Source: Mesorhizobium qingshengii
GTDB taxonomy: Bacteria; Pseudomonadota; Alphaproteobacteria; Rhizobiales; Rhizobiaceae
Assembly: GCF_027563465.1 (NCBI RefSeq)
Contig: NZ_JAPFQA010000012.1
Location: 62,001 to 126,000 of the forward strand
Direction of reading: 5' to 3'
Length of the DNA stretch: 64,000 bases
Position numbers and translations under genes: made by a program. Under the pieces are notes generated by a model. It saw only the letters and a program-made list of their open reading frames with translations. It searched no databases and was not told where the DNA came from. Shown in pieces: positions 52,580-61,668 of this stretch. Each line of letters opens with the position of its first letter. Positions within the stretch are counted from its first letter, which is position 1.

Positions 52580-54364
52580 TCAGGCGGCGGACGGTTCAGT
52601 CGCAGATGGCTTTTGCCCGAGCACCTCTTCCACAATGCCCCGCGCGATCTCGCGCTCGCCCATGATGACGGTGTCGGCGCCGAGGCCCTTGAGATGCTCG
52701 ACCTCGGCGTCGGAATGCGCACGGGCGATGACGTTGATGCCGGGATTGGCGGCGCGCGCGCGCATCACGATCTGTCCGGCCTCGAAGGCATTGGGAATGG
52801 CAAGGATCAGGCGCTTGGCTCCTTCAGGATTGGCGGCGGCGAACACTTCGGCGTTGGCCGCATTGCCTGACACGGTCTCGATGCCGTCGGCCTTCAGCCT
52901 GGCCAATGTCTTGTCGGCGTCCTCGATGACGAGGAAGGGCAGGGTTGCCTCCTTCAGCGATGCACCGACGAGGCTGCCGACACGACCATAGCCGATCAGG
53001 ATGGCGTGGTTGGTGAGGCTTGTCCTCGGCGGCGGCCCATCCTCCCCGTTGGCTGTTGCCACGACCGAGGCGACCTGGCCCGGCTCGGTCGCCGGACCGA
53101 CCGGCTTTGCCTCGACCGGCGGCGCCGTCCTGGCGGCGCGGGCTTCAAGCCACGGCTTCATCCAGTCGATGGCCAGGAACATCAACGGGTTGAGGACGAT
53201 CGACAGGATGGCGCCGGCCAGGATGAGGTCGCGGCCCTGTTCGGGTAGAAGCTTCAGCCCGACGCCGAGTTCGGCCAGGATGAAAGAGAATTCGCCGATC
53301 TGGGCAAGGCTCGCCGAAATCATCAGGGCCGTGGCCAGAGGATAGCCGAAGGCAATGACGATGACGAACGCCGCCAACGATTTGCCGATGACGATAATGG
53401 CGAGCGTCGCCAGGATCGGCCAGCCATTGCTGATCAGGCTGAACGGATCGAACAGCATGCCGACCGAGACGAAGAACAGCACCGAGAAAGCATCGCGCAG
53501 CGGCAGCGATTCTTCCGCCGCGCGATGGCTGAGCTCGGACTCGCTCATGATCATGCCGGCGAAGAAGGCGCCCAGCGCCAGCGAGACCCCGAACAATTTT
53601 GCCGCGCCGAAGGCAACGCCGAGCGCGATGGCCAGCACGGCCAGCCGGAACAGTTCGCGCGAGCCGGTATGGGCGACATAGTGCAGGATCCAGGGAATGA
53701 CCCGGCGGCCGACGACCAGCATGACGGCGACGAAGGCGGCGACCTTGGCCAGCGTGATGCCGACAACGCCCCAGATGCCGTAGCTGGCCGGCAGCGAAAG
53801 CAAGCCGCTGGCGTGGGCGTCGGTCTGTTCCTGGCCGCCGAGCACGCCGGCAAGTGCCGGCAAAAGCACCAGCGCCATCACCATGGCCAGATCCTCGACG
53901 ATCAGCCAGCCGACGGCGATGCGGCCGCGCCCCGTCTCGATCAGGCGGCGCTCCTGCAAGGCGCGCAGCAGCACCACGGTCGAGGCGACCGAAAGTGCCA
54001 GGCCAAAGACCAGTCCCGCTCCCATCGACCAGCCGAGCATCCAGGCAAGCCCGGCGCCGAGCGCGGTGGCAAAGCCGATCTGGACGATGGCGCCGGGCAC
54101 GGCGATGGCGCGCACCGACAGCAGATCCTTCAGCGAGAAATGCAGGCCGACGCCGAACATCAGCAGGATGACGCCAATTTCGGCCAGCTCGTTGGCAAGC
54201 CCGGCATCGGCGACGAAGCCCGGCGTGTTCGGTCCGACGAGCACGCCGGCTACGAGATAGCCGACCAGCGGTGGAATGCGGAAGCGGTTGGCAAGGGCGC
54301 CGAAGACGAAAGCCAGCCCCAGACCGGCGACGATGGTGGCGATAAGGGGCGTGTCATGCGGCAT
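52580..54364 (-). CDS. CPA2-family cation:proton antiporter with RCK/TrkA-N domain (YbaL-like)
   Basis: 594 residues. About twelve membrane segments occupy residues 5-395, with FRIPPLVGYLVAGVLVGPNT near the start, as in Kef-type exchangers. The cytoplasmic C-terminus begins NHAILIGYGRVGSLVGASLK, a Rossmann nucleotide-binding (TrkA-N) domain, and continues through RLKADGIETVSGNAANAEVF. Such proteins exchange K+ or Na+ for H+. It is a single gene. Confidence 0.9.
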   Translation of the reverse strand: MPHDTPLIATIVAGLGLAFVFGALANRFRIPPLVGYLVAGVLVGPNTPGFVADAGLANELAEIGVILLMFGVGLHFSLKDLLSVRAIAVPGAIVQIGFATALGAGLAWMLGWSMGAGLVFGLALSVASTVVLLRALQERRLIETGRGRIAVGWLIVEDLAMVMALVLLPALAGVLGGQEQTDAHASGLLSLPASYGIWGVVGITLAKVAAFVAVMLVVGRRVIPWILHYVAHTGSRELFRLAVLAIALGVAFGAAKLFGVSLALGAFFAGMIMSESELSHRAAEESLPLRDAFSVLFFVSVGMLFDPFSLISNGWPILATLAIIVIGKSLAAFVIVIAFGYPLATALMISASLAQIGEFSFILAELGVGLKLLPEQGRDLILAGAILSIVLNPLMFLAIDWMKPWLEARAARTAPPVEAKPVGPATEPGQVASVVATANGEDGPPPRTSLTNHAILIGYGRVGSLVGASLKEATLPFLVIEDADKTLARLKADGIETVSGNAANAEVFAAANPEGAKRLILAIPNAFEAGQIVMRARAANPGINVIARAHSDAEVEHLKGLGADTVIMGEREIARGIVEEVLGQKPSATEPSAA

Positions 54365-54851
54365 TGTCTATGGAGCGCCTTTCAAATCTGAGATGTCGGG
54401 TGTGCGCCGCCCAAAGCCGCCGCCTGTTCGCAATATGGTGGATGGGGCGATGGCGATGCAACCCGCAAAGGCGCGAAACTGACCACGACGGGTGCAAAAA
54501 AACGAAGGGCCGCCAAAATTCGTGCGGACCATTTCATCGCAAGGCCGACAAAGGGCAGCGATTTTGCTGTTCCTTGCCATTTTTGGCAGTGGCGACTTTA
54601 ATCTACTAAATTGGTAGAATTTAGAAAAAACTGTTTTGCGAGATCGGACGCTGGCGGCTAAAAAGCACCGAAATCAAGGCACGCTCCAGCGACTTGATTC
54701 CGTCCAGCGCGTGAATGTGGAATATTTTTCTCCTGCCTTTCGCAGTTGCGAAAAAGCGATTGCCTGCCATCACCGGATGCGCGAGTGCTTTGCTTCTGGT
54801 TTTTCGCCCCCAGGCGTAAAACTGCGAAACTGTTCCCGGATTGCTCCCGTC
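54365..54851. other. 487-bp leader/spacer upstream of cysG
   Basis: It separates the divergent antiporter and cysG. An in-frame extension of cysG back to 54636 gives unconserved residues, so I left it out. The region is notably AT-richer at 54580-54640. The only clear element is the palindrome at 54602-54618. I see no riboswitch-like set of hairpins. Confidence 0.5.
54602..54618. promoter_or_regulatory. Candidate operator of the cys cluster
   Basis: TCTACTAAATTGGTAGA has 5-bp inverted arms (TCTAC/GTAGA) and a partly symmetrical AT centre. It lies in the AT-rich part of the cysG leader, 234 bp before the ATG. AT-rich dyads of this kind are used by Rrf2-type and LysR-type regulators of sulfur genes; which one applies here is unknown. 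Confidence 0.45.
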
Positions 54852-56303
54852 ATGCCGCAGGCCAACGCCAAGCTCAATGCCTTTCCCGTCTTCATGCGGG
54901 TCGAGGGCGAAGCCGTGGCCATCGTCGGCTGCGGCGAAGAGGCGCTGGCCAAGGCGCGGCTGATCGGACAGTCGAGCGCGGTCCTGCGCATCATCGCCGA
55001 AGACGCCGAGCCGGATCTGTTGGCCTTCATCGCTCAGAACAATGTGACGCGCGTCGCCGCATCCTATGATGCCAGCCATCTTGAAGGCGCGGTCCTGGTT
55101 TTTGCCGCCAGCGGCGATGAGGCGCTCGACCGTCGCGTGGCCTCGGATGCGCGCCGGCTGGGCATTCCGGTCAATGCCGTCGACCGGCCGGAACTCTGCG
55201 ATTTCTTCACCCCGGCGCTGGTCAACCGCGCACCGGTCGCCATCGCCATCGGCACCGAAGGGGCAGGCCCCGTGCTTGCCCAGATGCTGCGCAGCCGCAT
55301 CGACCAGATGCTGTCGCCGTCGCTTGGATCGCTGGCAGCGCTTGCGGCCTCGTTGCGCGGCGCCGCCGAGAAACTGCTGCCGAAGGGCAATGCCCGCCGC
55401 CGCTTCTGGAACAGCTTCTTCCAGGGTGCTCCGGCGCACGCTATCGAAGCCGGCGAGCTGTCGCGCGCGCATGACGTCGCCGTCGATCTGTTGCTGTCCA
55501 ATGCACCCATTTCGGGCCACATCGCCCTGGTGGGCGCCGGTCCGGGCGCCGAGGATCTTTTGACCCTGCGCGCGCACCGTCTGCTGATGGAAGCCGATGT
55601 CATCGTGCATGACGCGCTGGTGCCGGAGGCGGTCGTTGCCATGGGCCGCCGCGATGCGGAGCGCCTGCCGGTGGGCAAACGCAAGGGCTGCCACACCAAG
55701 AGCCAGGCCGAAATCAATGCGCTGCTGGTCGAACTCGGCCGCGAAGGCAAACGCGTCGTGCGGTTGAAGTCGGGCGACCCGCTGGTGTTCGGCCGGGCCG
55801 GCGAGGAGATGGCCGCACTGCGCGATGCCGGCATCGCCTATGAGGTTGTTCCAGGCGTCACGGCGGCCTTTGCCGCCGCCGCCGATTTCGAACTGCCGCT
55901 GACGCTGCGCGGCGTGTCCTCGTCGATGGTGTTCACCACCGGCCACGACCTCAAGGGCAATTCGTTGCCGGACTGGGCCAGGCTCGCCATTTCCGGCGCC
56001 ACCGTCGCCGTCTATATGGGCCGTTCGGTGGCGGCCGAGGTTGCCGGCCGGTTGATCGAAGCGGGCCTGTCGCCGGATACGGCGGTGGCCGTGGTCGAGA
56101 ATGCCAGCCTTGCCAATCGCCGTCGCTTCCACGGCACGCTTGCCGACCTGCCGTCGCTCGAGGCGCGTGCCGATCTGACCGGCCCGGTCATGACCATCAT
56201 TGGCGACGCGGTCGCCGGCGCCAATTTTGAACGTTCCGAGCCGCTCGCGGCACACAGGCATGAAAGTGCGGCAACTGCCGTTGCCGAAGGAGTTGAACAA
56301 TGA
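54852..56303 (+). CDS. cysG: Siroheme synthase, multifunctional CysG
   Basis: 483 residues from the ATG at 54852. Residues about 1-205 are the precorrin-2 dehydrogenase/ferrochelatase part (FPVFMRVEGEAVAIVGCGEE, VNAVDRPELCDFF). Residues about 218-460 are uroporphyrinogen III methyltransferase (IALVGAGPGAEDLLTLRAHR, VIVHDALV, RLKSGDPLVFGRAGEE and EVVPGVTAA). It makes siroheme, the cofactor for the sulfite reductase encoded two genes later. Its stop overlaps the DUF2849 start (ATGA). Confidence 0.94.
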   Translation: MPQANAKLNAFPVFMRVEGEAVAIVGCGEEALAKARLIGQSSAVLRIIAEDAEPDLLAFIAQNNVTRVAASYDASHLEGAVLVFAASGDEALDRRVASDARRLGIPVNAVDRPELCDFFTPALVNRAPVAIAIGTEGAGPVLAQMLRSRIDQMLSPSLGSLAALAASLRGAAEKLLPKGNARRRFWNSFFQGAPAHAIEAGELSRAHDVAVDLLLSNAPISGHIALVGAGPGAEDLLTLRAHRLLMEADVIVHDALVPEAVVAMGRRDAERLPVGKRKGCHTKSQAEINALLVELGREGKRVVRLKSGDPLVFGRAGEEMAALRDAGIAYEVVPGVTAAFAAAADFELPLTLRGVSSSMVFTTGHDLKGNSLPDWARLAISGATVAVYMGRSVAAEVAGRLIEAGLSPDTAVAVVENASLANRRRFHGTLADLPSLEARADLTGPVMTIIGDAVAGANFERSEPLAAHRHESAATAVAEGVEQ

Positions 56304-56584
56304 AGATACTGACCGCCAACCGCCTGACCGACGGTATCGCCGTCTGGTACGCCGACGGCGGCTGGGCCGAGACGGTGGACCGTGCCGACCTCGCCCATGA
56401 CAAGGCGGCCGAGGATCGCCTGGAGGTGATCGGCGCCAAGGCCTATGCCGACAATGAAGTGGTCGACGTCAATCTGATCGACGCGGATGTTGTCAACGGC
56501 GCTGTCGAGCCGGTGCGGCTGCGCGAGAAGATCCGCGCCGCCGGCCCCACCATCCGCAGCGATCTCGGCAAGCAGGCTGCCTGA
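56300..56584 (+). CDS. DUF2849 protein of the cys operon
   Basis: 94 residues, no signal or membrane segment. It begins MKILTANRLTDGIAVWYADG and matches the DUF2849 pattern that lies between cysG and cysI in many alphaproteobacteria. The coupling (ATGA overlap with cysG, 51 bp to cysI) supports a role in sulfite reduction, perhaps as an electron or assembly partner, but no activity is known. Confidence 0.88.
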   Translation: MKILTANRLTDGIAVWYADGGWAETVDRADLAHDKAAEDRLEVIGAKAYADNEVVDVNLIDADVVNGAVEPVRLREKIRAAGPTIRSDLGKQAA

Positions 56585-56635
56585 GCGGCCTTACAAGACA
56601 CCGGACACGGGCGGACGCGCCCGGAAAGACGAAGC

Positions 56636-58306
56636 ATGTACCGTTACGATGAGTTCGACCACGATTTTGTCCAAGCCCGCGTCGCCGAGTTCAGCGACCA
56701 GGTCCAGCGCCGGCTTGCCGGCGAGATCACCGAGGACCAGTTCCGGCCGCTCCGGCTGATGAACGGCGTCTATCTTCAGCTGCACGCCTACATGCTACGC
56801 ATCGCGGTGCCCTATGGCACGCTGAACGGCAAGCAGTTGCGTATGCTCGGTCACATCGCCCGCAAATACGACAAGGGCTACGGACACTTCACCACGCGCC
56901 AGAACATCCAGTTCAACTGGCCGGCGCTGTCGGACATTCCGGCGATCCTGGCCGATCTGGCAAGCGTCGAGATGCACGCCATCCAGACCAGCGGCAATTG
57001 CATCCGCAACGTCACCGCCGATCATTTCGCCGGTGCGGCCGCCGACGAAGTCGCCGATCCACGCCCCTATGCGGAGATCCTGCGCCAATGGTCGTCGGTG
57101 CATCCGGAATTCTCGTTCCTGCCGCGCAAGTTCAAGATCGCGGTGACCGGTGCCGAGCGCGACCGTGCCGCCATCCAGACGCACGACATCGGCCTGCACC
57201 TGAAGAAGAACGCCGCCGGCGAGTTGGGCTTTGCCGTCTATATCGGCGGCGGCCAGGGCCGCACGCCGATGGTGGCCAGGAAGATCCGCGACTTCCTGCC
57301 GGAAGCCGACCTTCTGTCCTACTGCACGGCGATCCTGCGCGTTTACAACCTCTATGGCCGCCGCGACAACAAGTACAAGGCGCGCATCAAGATCCTGGTC
57401 CACGAAACCGGCGTCGACGAAATCACCCGCCAGGTCGAGGCCGAGTGGCAGGAGTTGAAGGACGCCGAGCTGAAGCTGCCGGAGGCCGATATCCGCGCCA
57501 TCGAGGCCTATTTCGCGCCACCGGCGCTGACCGACCGGCCGGAAGGCGACCAGGCGGTCAAGCTTGCACGCCTGGATTCGAAGGGCTTCTCGCAGTGGCT
57601 CGACCAGAACGTGGTGACGCACCGCCATCCCGACTACGCGGCGGTGACCATCTCGCTGAAGGGCATCGGCGAGGTTCCGGGCGACGCCTCGGACAGCCAG
57701 ATGGAAGCTGTCGCCGACATCGCCGAGACATACGCCTTCGATGAACTTCGCGTCAGCCATGAGCAGAACCTGATCCTGCCGCACGTGGCGCGCGCCGACC
57801 TCAAGGCGGTCTATGATGCGCTGGTCGACATCGGGTTGGCGACGGCCAATTCCAACCTGATATCGGACATCATCGCGTGCCCGGGCCTCGATTATTGCGC
57901 GCTGGCGACGGCGCGCTCGATCCCGATCGCGCAGGAAATCTCGCGCCGCTTCGCCTCGCTGGAGCGGCAGCGCGAGATCGGCGAACTAAAGCTGAAGATC
58001 TCCGGCTGCATCAATGCCTGCGGCCATCACCATGTCGGCCATATCGGCATATTGGGTGTCGAGAAGAAGGGCTCCGAGCTCTATCAGGTGACGCTTGGCG
58101 GCTCGGCCGACGAGAACACGTCGGTCGGCGAGATCATCGGCCGCGGCTTCTCGTCGGAAGAGATCACCGACGCCATCGAGCAGATCGTCGAGACCTATCT
58201 CGGCCTTCGGCTCAACCCCCAAGAGAAATTCATCGACGCCTACCGCCGTGTCGGTCCCGCGCCGTTCAAGGAGGCGCTCTATGCTGGCGAAGCCAAGGCC
58301 GCTTGA
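56636..58306 (+). CDS. cysI: Sulfite reductase hemoprotein subunit
   Basis: 556 residues. It has the nitrite/sulfite reductase two-repeat layout: HFTTRQNIQFNWPAL and the substrate-binding stretch TSGNCIRNVTADHFAGA in the first half. The siroheme-4Fe4S cysteines appear later (IIACPGLDYCALA and KISGCINACGHHHVGHIG). It reduces sulfite to sulfide with six electrons. No NADPH flavoprotein (cysJ) gene is nearby, so ferredoxin may be the donor. It overlaps cysH by 26 bp. Confidence 0.95.
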   Translation: MYRYDEFDHDFVQARVAEFSDQVQRRLAGEITEDQFRPLRLMNGVYLQLHAYMLRIAVPYGTLNGKQLRMLGHIARKYDKGYGHFTTRQNIQFNWPALSDIPAILADLASVEMHAIQTSGNCIRNVTADHFAGAAADEVADPRPYAEILRQWSSVHPEFSFLPRKFKIAVTGAERDRAAIQTHDIGLHLKKNAAGELGFAVYIGGGQGRTPMVARKIRDFLPEADLLSYCTAILRVYNLYGRRDNKYKARIKILVHETGVDEITRQVEAEWQELKDAELKLPEADIRAIEAYFAPPALTDRPEGDQAVKLARLDSKGFSQWLDQNVVTHRHPDYAAVTISLKGIGEVPGDASDSQMEAVADIAETYAFDELRVSHEQNLILPHVARADLKAVYDALVDIGLATANSNLISDIIACPGLDYCALATARSIPIAQEISRRFASLERQREIGELKLKISGCINACGHHHVGHIGILGVEKKGSELYQVTLGGSADENTSVGEIIGRGFSSEEITDAIEQIVETYLGLRLNPQEKFIDAYRRVGPAPFKEALYAGEAKAA

Positions 58307-59045
58307 CCATATCGTCGACGTCGATGACGGCATCGCCGCCAAGGCGGCGGGACTCGATGCGCTTTACGGTCATCTGAATCCGCTCGAGATCATCGAACGG
58401 TCGGCCCGTGAATTGTTCCACGACGAGATCGCCGCGGTGTCGTCCTTCGGGGCGGACTCCGCGGTGCTGCTGCACATGATCGCCAAGATCGACCGCACGC
58501 TGCCGGTCATCTTCCTCGACACCGGCAAGCATTTCGAGGAGACGCTCGGCTATCGCGACGCGCTTGTCGCCGATTTCGGGCTGACCAATATTAGGGTGAT
58601 CAAGCCCGAGGAGGCGGCGCTCGAACGGATCGATCCGGCGGGCAATCTGCACCAGAGCGACACCGACGCCTGCTGCGACGTGCGCAAGGTCGAGCCGCTG
58701 GCGCGTGGTGTCGCGCCGTTTCGTGCCTGGCTCACCGGCCGCAAGCGCTTCCAGGCCGCGACGCGGGCAGCGCTTCCGGTGTTCGAGGCGGTCGGCCCGC
58801 GCATCCGCGTCAACCCGCTGGCGCACTGGACGACATCGGACCAGGCCGACTATATGCGCGCGCATGCGCTGCGCGAAAATCCGCTGGTCGCCTATGGCTA
58901 TCTGTCGATCGGCTGCTTCCCTTGCACGCAGCCGGTGCAACCCGGCGAGGACGCGCGCAGCGGCCGGTGGGCCGGCCATGCCAAGACCGAGTGCGGCATT
59001 CATCTGTCGGGGCTGGAGAAGTCGCTGACCGACGCATCGCTTTAG
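58281..59045 (+). CDS. cysH: Adenylylsulfate (APS)-type reductase CysH
   Basis: 254 residues from the ATG at 58281, with AAGGAGG at good spacing inside the end of cysI. PAPS/APS reductase fold (SSFGADSAVLLHMIAK, LDTGKHFEET). Cysteine pairs Cys131-Cys132 (DACCDVRKVEPL) and Cys212/Cys215 (GCFPC) mark the 4Fe-4S cluster found in enzymes that use APS directly, as known for Sinorhizobium CysH. The catalytic Cys238 is in ECGIHL. The product is sulfite for CysI. Its stop codon starts the 35-bp repeat. Confidence 0.93.
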   Translation: MLAKPRPLDHIVDVDDGIAAKAAGLDALYGHLNPLEIIERSARELFHDEIAAVSSFGADSAVLLHMIAKIDRTLPVIFLDTGKHFEETLGYRDALVADFGLTNIRVIKPEEAALERIDPAGNLHQSDTDACCDVRKVEPLARGVAPFRAWLTGRKRFQAATRAALPVFEAVGPRIRVNPLAHWTTSDQADYMRAHALRENPLVAYGYLSIGCFPCTQPVQPGEDARSGRWAGHAKTECGIHLSGLEKSLTDASL

Positions 59046-59170
59046 GCTATGTTGATATTCAGCCGGCCTGCAAAGGGCGGCTTCCTGCGCTTCCGGTGCT
59101 CATGTACCCCAAAGTACGTTCAGCTCCGGTTCTTGGAAGCCACCATCTTCGGCTCGGCCTGACCTGAATC
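59043..59170. repeat. Palindromic repeat element with copy B of the 35-bp repeat
   Basis: Positions 59043-59077 match 28674-28708 at 33 of 35 bases. The element continues as an imperfect palindrome: GGCTTCC (59079-59085) and GGAAGCC (59135-59141) as outer arms, with CCGG blocks and GTAC (59104-59107, 59114-59117) further in. It fills most of the 173-bp gap between cysH and DUF934, genes that are normally close in this order, so it appears inserted in the operon. It carries no gene and no T-tract. Confidence 0.75.
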
Positions 59171-59218
59171 TCGACACACCCCAAGATCCAGGATTGTTTT
59201 GGACTTTAGGAATTTTCG

Positions 59219-59755
59219 ATGACCGAATTGACACCGGGAACCGCGACCCGACTTTGGACCCCGACGGGTTTCCGTGAGGATGAGTGGGCTCATGCCGAAA
59301 GCACCGAGGCGCTTGCCGGCAATGGCCGCTTCATCCTGCCGCTGCAGGCTTTCGTCGACCTTGAACCGCAGGCGCGCCGCTCGGCCAAGGAGCGGCTCGG
59401 CGTCGTGCTGCAGCCGGGCGATCCGCTCGAGAAGATAGCCGACCTGCTCGACCAGCTGTCGCTGGTGGCGCTGGCCTTCCCGGCCTTCAGCGACGGGCGC
59501 TCGTTCTCCAAGGCCGAACTGCTGCGCGGGCGCTATCATTTCGAAGGCGCGGTGCGGGCCACCGGTCAGGTTCTCGTCGACCAGTTGCCGCATATGCTGC
59601 GGCTTGGCTTCGACGAGTTCGAGATTTCGAATCCGGTGCTGTTGAAGCGCCTGGAAGAGGGACGCACGGGCGGGTTGGGGCTCTACTACCAGCCGGCCGC
59701 CGTGCCGGAGCCCAAGGGACCAAAATATTCCTGGCGGCGGGTGCGGGCCGGCTGA
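59219..59755 (+). CDS. DUF934 protein of the sulfate-reduction operon
   Basis: 178 residues, soluble. The family core is GDPLEKIADLLDQLSLVALA, FPAFSDGRSFSKAELLRGRY, GQVLVDQLPHMLRLGFDEFE and the end PKYSWRR. DUF934 genes are known to accompany cysH/cysI in proteobacteria and are thought to help in sulfite reduction, though the mechanism is unclear. The distance from cysH (173 bp) is unusual and due to the repeat element. Confidence 0.88.
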   Translation: MTELTPGTATRLWTPTGFREDEWAHAESTEALAGNGRFILPLQAFVDLEPQARRSAKERLGVVLQPGDPLEKIADLLDQLSLVALAFPAFSDGRSFSKAELLRGRYHFEGAVRATGQVLVDQLPHMLRLGFDEFEISNPVLLKRLEEGRTGGLGLYYQPAAVPEPKGPKYSWRRVRAG

Positions 59756-59872
59756 ATCTCAATGCTCCCTGGGTTGACGCTGCGGTAATTCCGAGCGTCT
59801 TTACATCAGCCGTGATCCGGCCTTCTCTTGGTCGTCCGGACGGAAACATCCGCCGGGTGCCAGGAGGAGATC

Positions 59873-61480
59873 ATGGATTTCGACTATGTGATCGCCGGCG
59901 GCGGGTCCGCCGGCTGCACGCTTGCCGCGCGGCTCTCCGAAGATCCATCGAAAACGGTTTGCCTGATCGAAGCCGGCGGCGAGGGCAGGAACCTGCTCAT
60001 CCGTGCGCCGGCAGGCATCATCGCGTTGTTGCCGGGCCGGCCGAGGATCAACAACTGGGCATTCGAGACGGTGCCGCAGCAAGGGCTTGGCGGCCGCAAG
60101 GGCTACCAGCCGCGCGGCAAGGCGCTGGGCGGCTCCAGTGCCATCAATGCCATGCTCTACACACGCGGGCACCGTGGCGACTATGACGAATGGGCCGATC
60201 TCGGCTGCGACGGCTGGTCATGGGACGAGGTATTGCCCTATTTCCGGCGCGCGGAAGGCAACCAGCGCGGTGGCGACGCCCTGCATGGCGGCGATGGGCC
60301 GTTGCGGGTCGCCGAGCAGCAGGAGCCGCGTGCGCTCTCCAGGGCCTTTGTCGAGGCCTGCGGCGAAAACCAGATCCGTAGCAACGACGATTTCAATGGA
60401 CCAGAGCAGGAAGGGGCGGGGCTTTACCAGGTCACGCAATTCTGGGGCGAACGCCGCAACGGCGAGCGCTGCTCGGCGGCCGCCGCCTATCTGCATCCGG
60501 CGATGGACCGGCCGAACCTGACCGTCATCACCGGAGCGCATGCCACGGGCATCGTCCTTGACGGCAAGCGGGCCACCGGCGTGCGCTACCGCGCGGGCAA
60601 GGACGAAGCCGTTGTGAAGGCCAGGCGCGAGGTCATCGTCTGCGGTGGTGCCTTCGGCTCACCGCAGCTCTTGTTGCTTTCCGGGATCGGCCCGGCTGTC
60701 GAGCTTGCGGCGCACGGAATTCCGATCGTTCATGAACTGCCCGGCGTCGGCAAGAACCTGCAGGATCATCTCGATTTCATCATGGGCTGGACGTCAAGGG
60801 ATGCCGACATGATGGGCATCGGCCTGCGCGGCCTGCCTGGCCTGCTGCGGCATCTGCGGCGCTGGCGCAAGGACGGCGGCGGCATGATCGCGACGCCTTA
60901 CGCGGAGGGTGGCGCCTTTCTCAAATCCGACCCGGCGATAGACCGGCCCGACCTGCAATTGCACTTCTGTATCGCCATCGTCGATGATCATGGCCGAAAG
61001 CTGCATATGGGTTATGGCTTTTCCTGCCATGTTTGCGTGCTTCGGCCGCATTCGCGCGGCGAGGTCGGTCTGTCGACGCCAAATCCACTGGCGCCGCCCC
61101 GCATCGATCCGCGTTTCCTGTCCGACGAACGCGACGCCGATCTGTTGCTCAAGGGTGTCAGAATGATGCGCGGCATATTGGAGGCGCCAGCGCTGGCCAA
61201 ATACCGCGACAAGGAGATCTACACCGCCGGGGTTTCGAGCGACGCCGAGCTGATGGCGCATATCCGGGCCCGTGCCGATACGATCTATCACCCGGCGGGC
61301 ACCTGCAAGATGGGCACCGACGATATGGCGGTGGTCGATCCGCAACTGCGTGTACGCGGCATCAAGGCTTTGCGGGTCGTCGATGCTTCGGTGATGCCGA
61401 CGCTGATCGGCGGCAACACCAATGCACCGACGATCATGATCGCTGAAAAGGCAGCGGACATGATCAAGACGGCCGCCTGA
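59873..61480 (+). CDS. GMC-family FAD oxidoreductase (choline dehydrogenase-like)
   Basis: 535 residues from the ATG at 59873, behind AGGAGGA. FAD-binding start DYVIAGGGSAGCTLAARLSE, then GMC signature RGKALGGSSAINAMLYTRGH, and VCGGAFGSPQLLLLSGIGP. The C-terminal catalytic His is in YHPAGTCKMG, and the Asn partner in GGNTNAPTIMIAEKAADMI. GMC enzymes oxidise alcohols such as choline or long-chain alcohols; betaine genes are absent here, so the substrate is open. Confidence 0.92.
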   Translation: MDFDYVIAGGGSAGCTLAARLSEDPSKTVCLIEAGGEGRNLLIRAPAGIIALLPGRPRINNWAFETVPQQGLGGRKGYQPRGKALGGSSAINAMLYTRGHRGDYDEWADLGCDGWSWDEVLPYFRRAEGNQRGGDALHGGDGPLRVAEQQEPRALSRAFVEACGENQIRSNDDFNGPEQEGAGLYQVTQFWGERRNGERCSAAAAYLHPAMDRPNLTVITGAHATGIVLDGKRATGVRYRAGKDEAVVKARREVIVCGGAFGSPQLLLLSGIGPAVELAAHGIPIVHELPGVGKNLQDHLDFIMGWTSRDADMMGIGLRGLPGLLRHLRRWRKDGGGMIATPYAEGGAFLKSDPAIDRPDLQLHFCIAIVDDHGRKLHMGYGFSCHVCVLRPHSRGEVGLSTPNPLAPPRIDPRFLSDERDADLLLKGVRMMRGILEAPALAKYRDKEIYTAGVSSDAELMAHIRARADTIYHPAGTCKMGTDDMAVVDPQLRVRGIKALRVVDASVMPTLIGGNTNAPTIMIAEKAADMIKTAA

Positions 61481-61483
61481 GTT

Positions 61484-61569
61484 CTGGTCGAACCAGTGGG
61501 ACAAATTGTTTTTGTTGTGACGTGGCTTTTGGCGATGTCGATCCTAATTTGTCCAAACTGGTCTTACCA
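61484..61569. promoter_or_regulatory. Two TGGT-N3-ACCA sites, candidate GntR (FadR-type) operators
   Basis: CTGGTCGAACCAG (61484-61496, perfect 5-bp arms) and TGGTCTTACCA (61559-61569) share the TGGT-N3-ACCA form known for FCD-type GntR regulators. GGACAAATT (61499-61507) and AATTTGTCC (61546-61554) form another perfect inverted pair between them. All lie in the 188-bp spacer before the DJ-1/PfpI gene, and no regulator gene is adjacent. Confidence 0.55.
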
Positions 61570-61623
61570 AACATGCGATTTGCACTTTCCCTTTCGCCAT
61601 CCTGCCCTTAGGATAGGGCTATT

Positions 61624-61640
61624 ATTTCGCGATCCGAAAT
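61624..61640. promoter_or_regulatory. Small palindrome just upstream of the DJ-1/PfpI gene
   Basis: ATTTCGCGATCCGAAAT has perfect 6-bp arms (ATTTCG/CGAAAT) around five bases. It lies 29 bp before the ATG at 61669, between the putative GntR sites and the ribosome site (GGGAGGAA), where a repressor could act. No cognate protein is evident. Confidence 0.4.
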
Positions 61641-61668
61641 AAATATGGCCACAAGGGAGGAACCGGGA

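Noticed and set aside
54636..54851. Extension of the cysG frame upstream of 54852
   Set aside because: The extra 72 residues are not like known CysG starts and would cover the AT-rich promoter region and palindrome.
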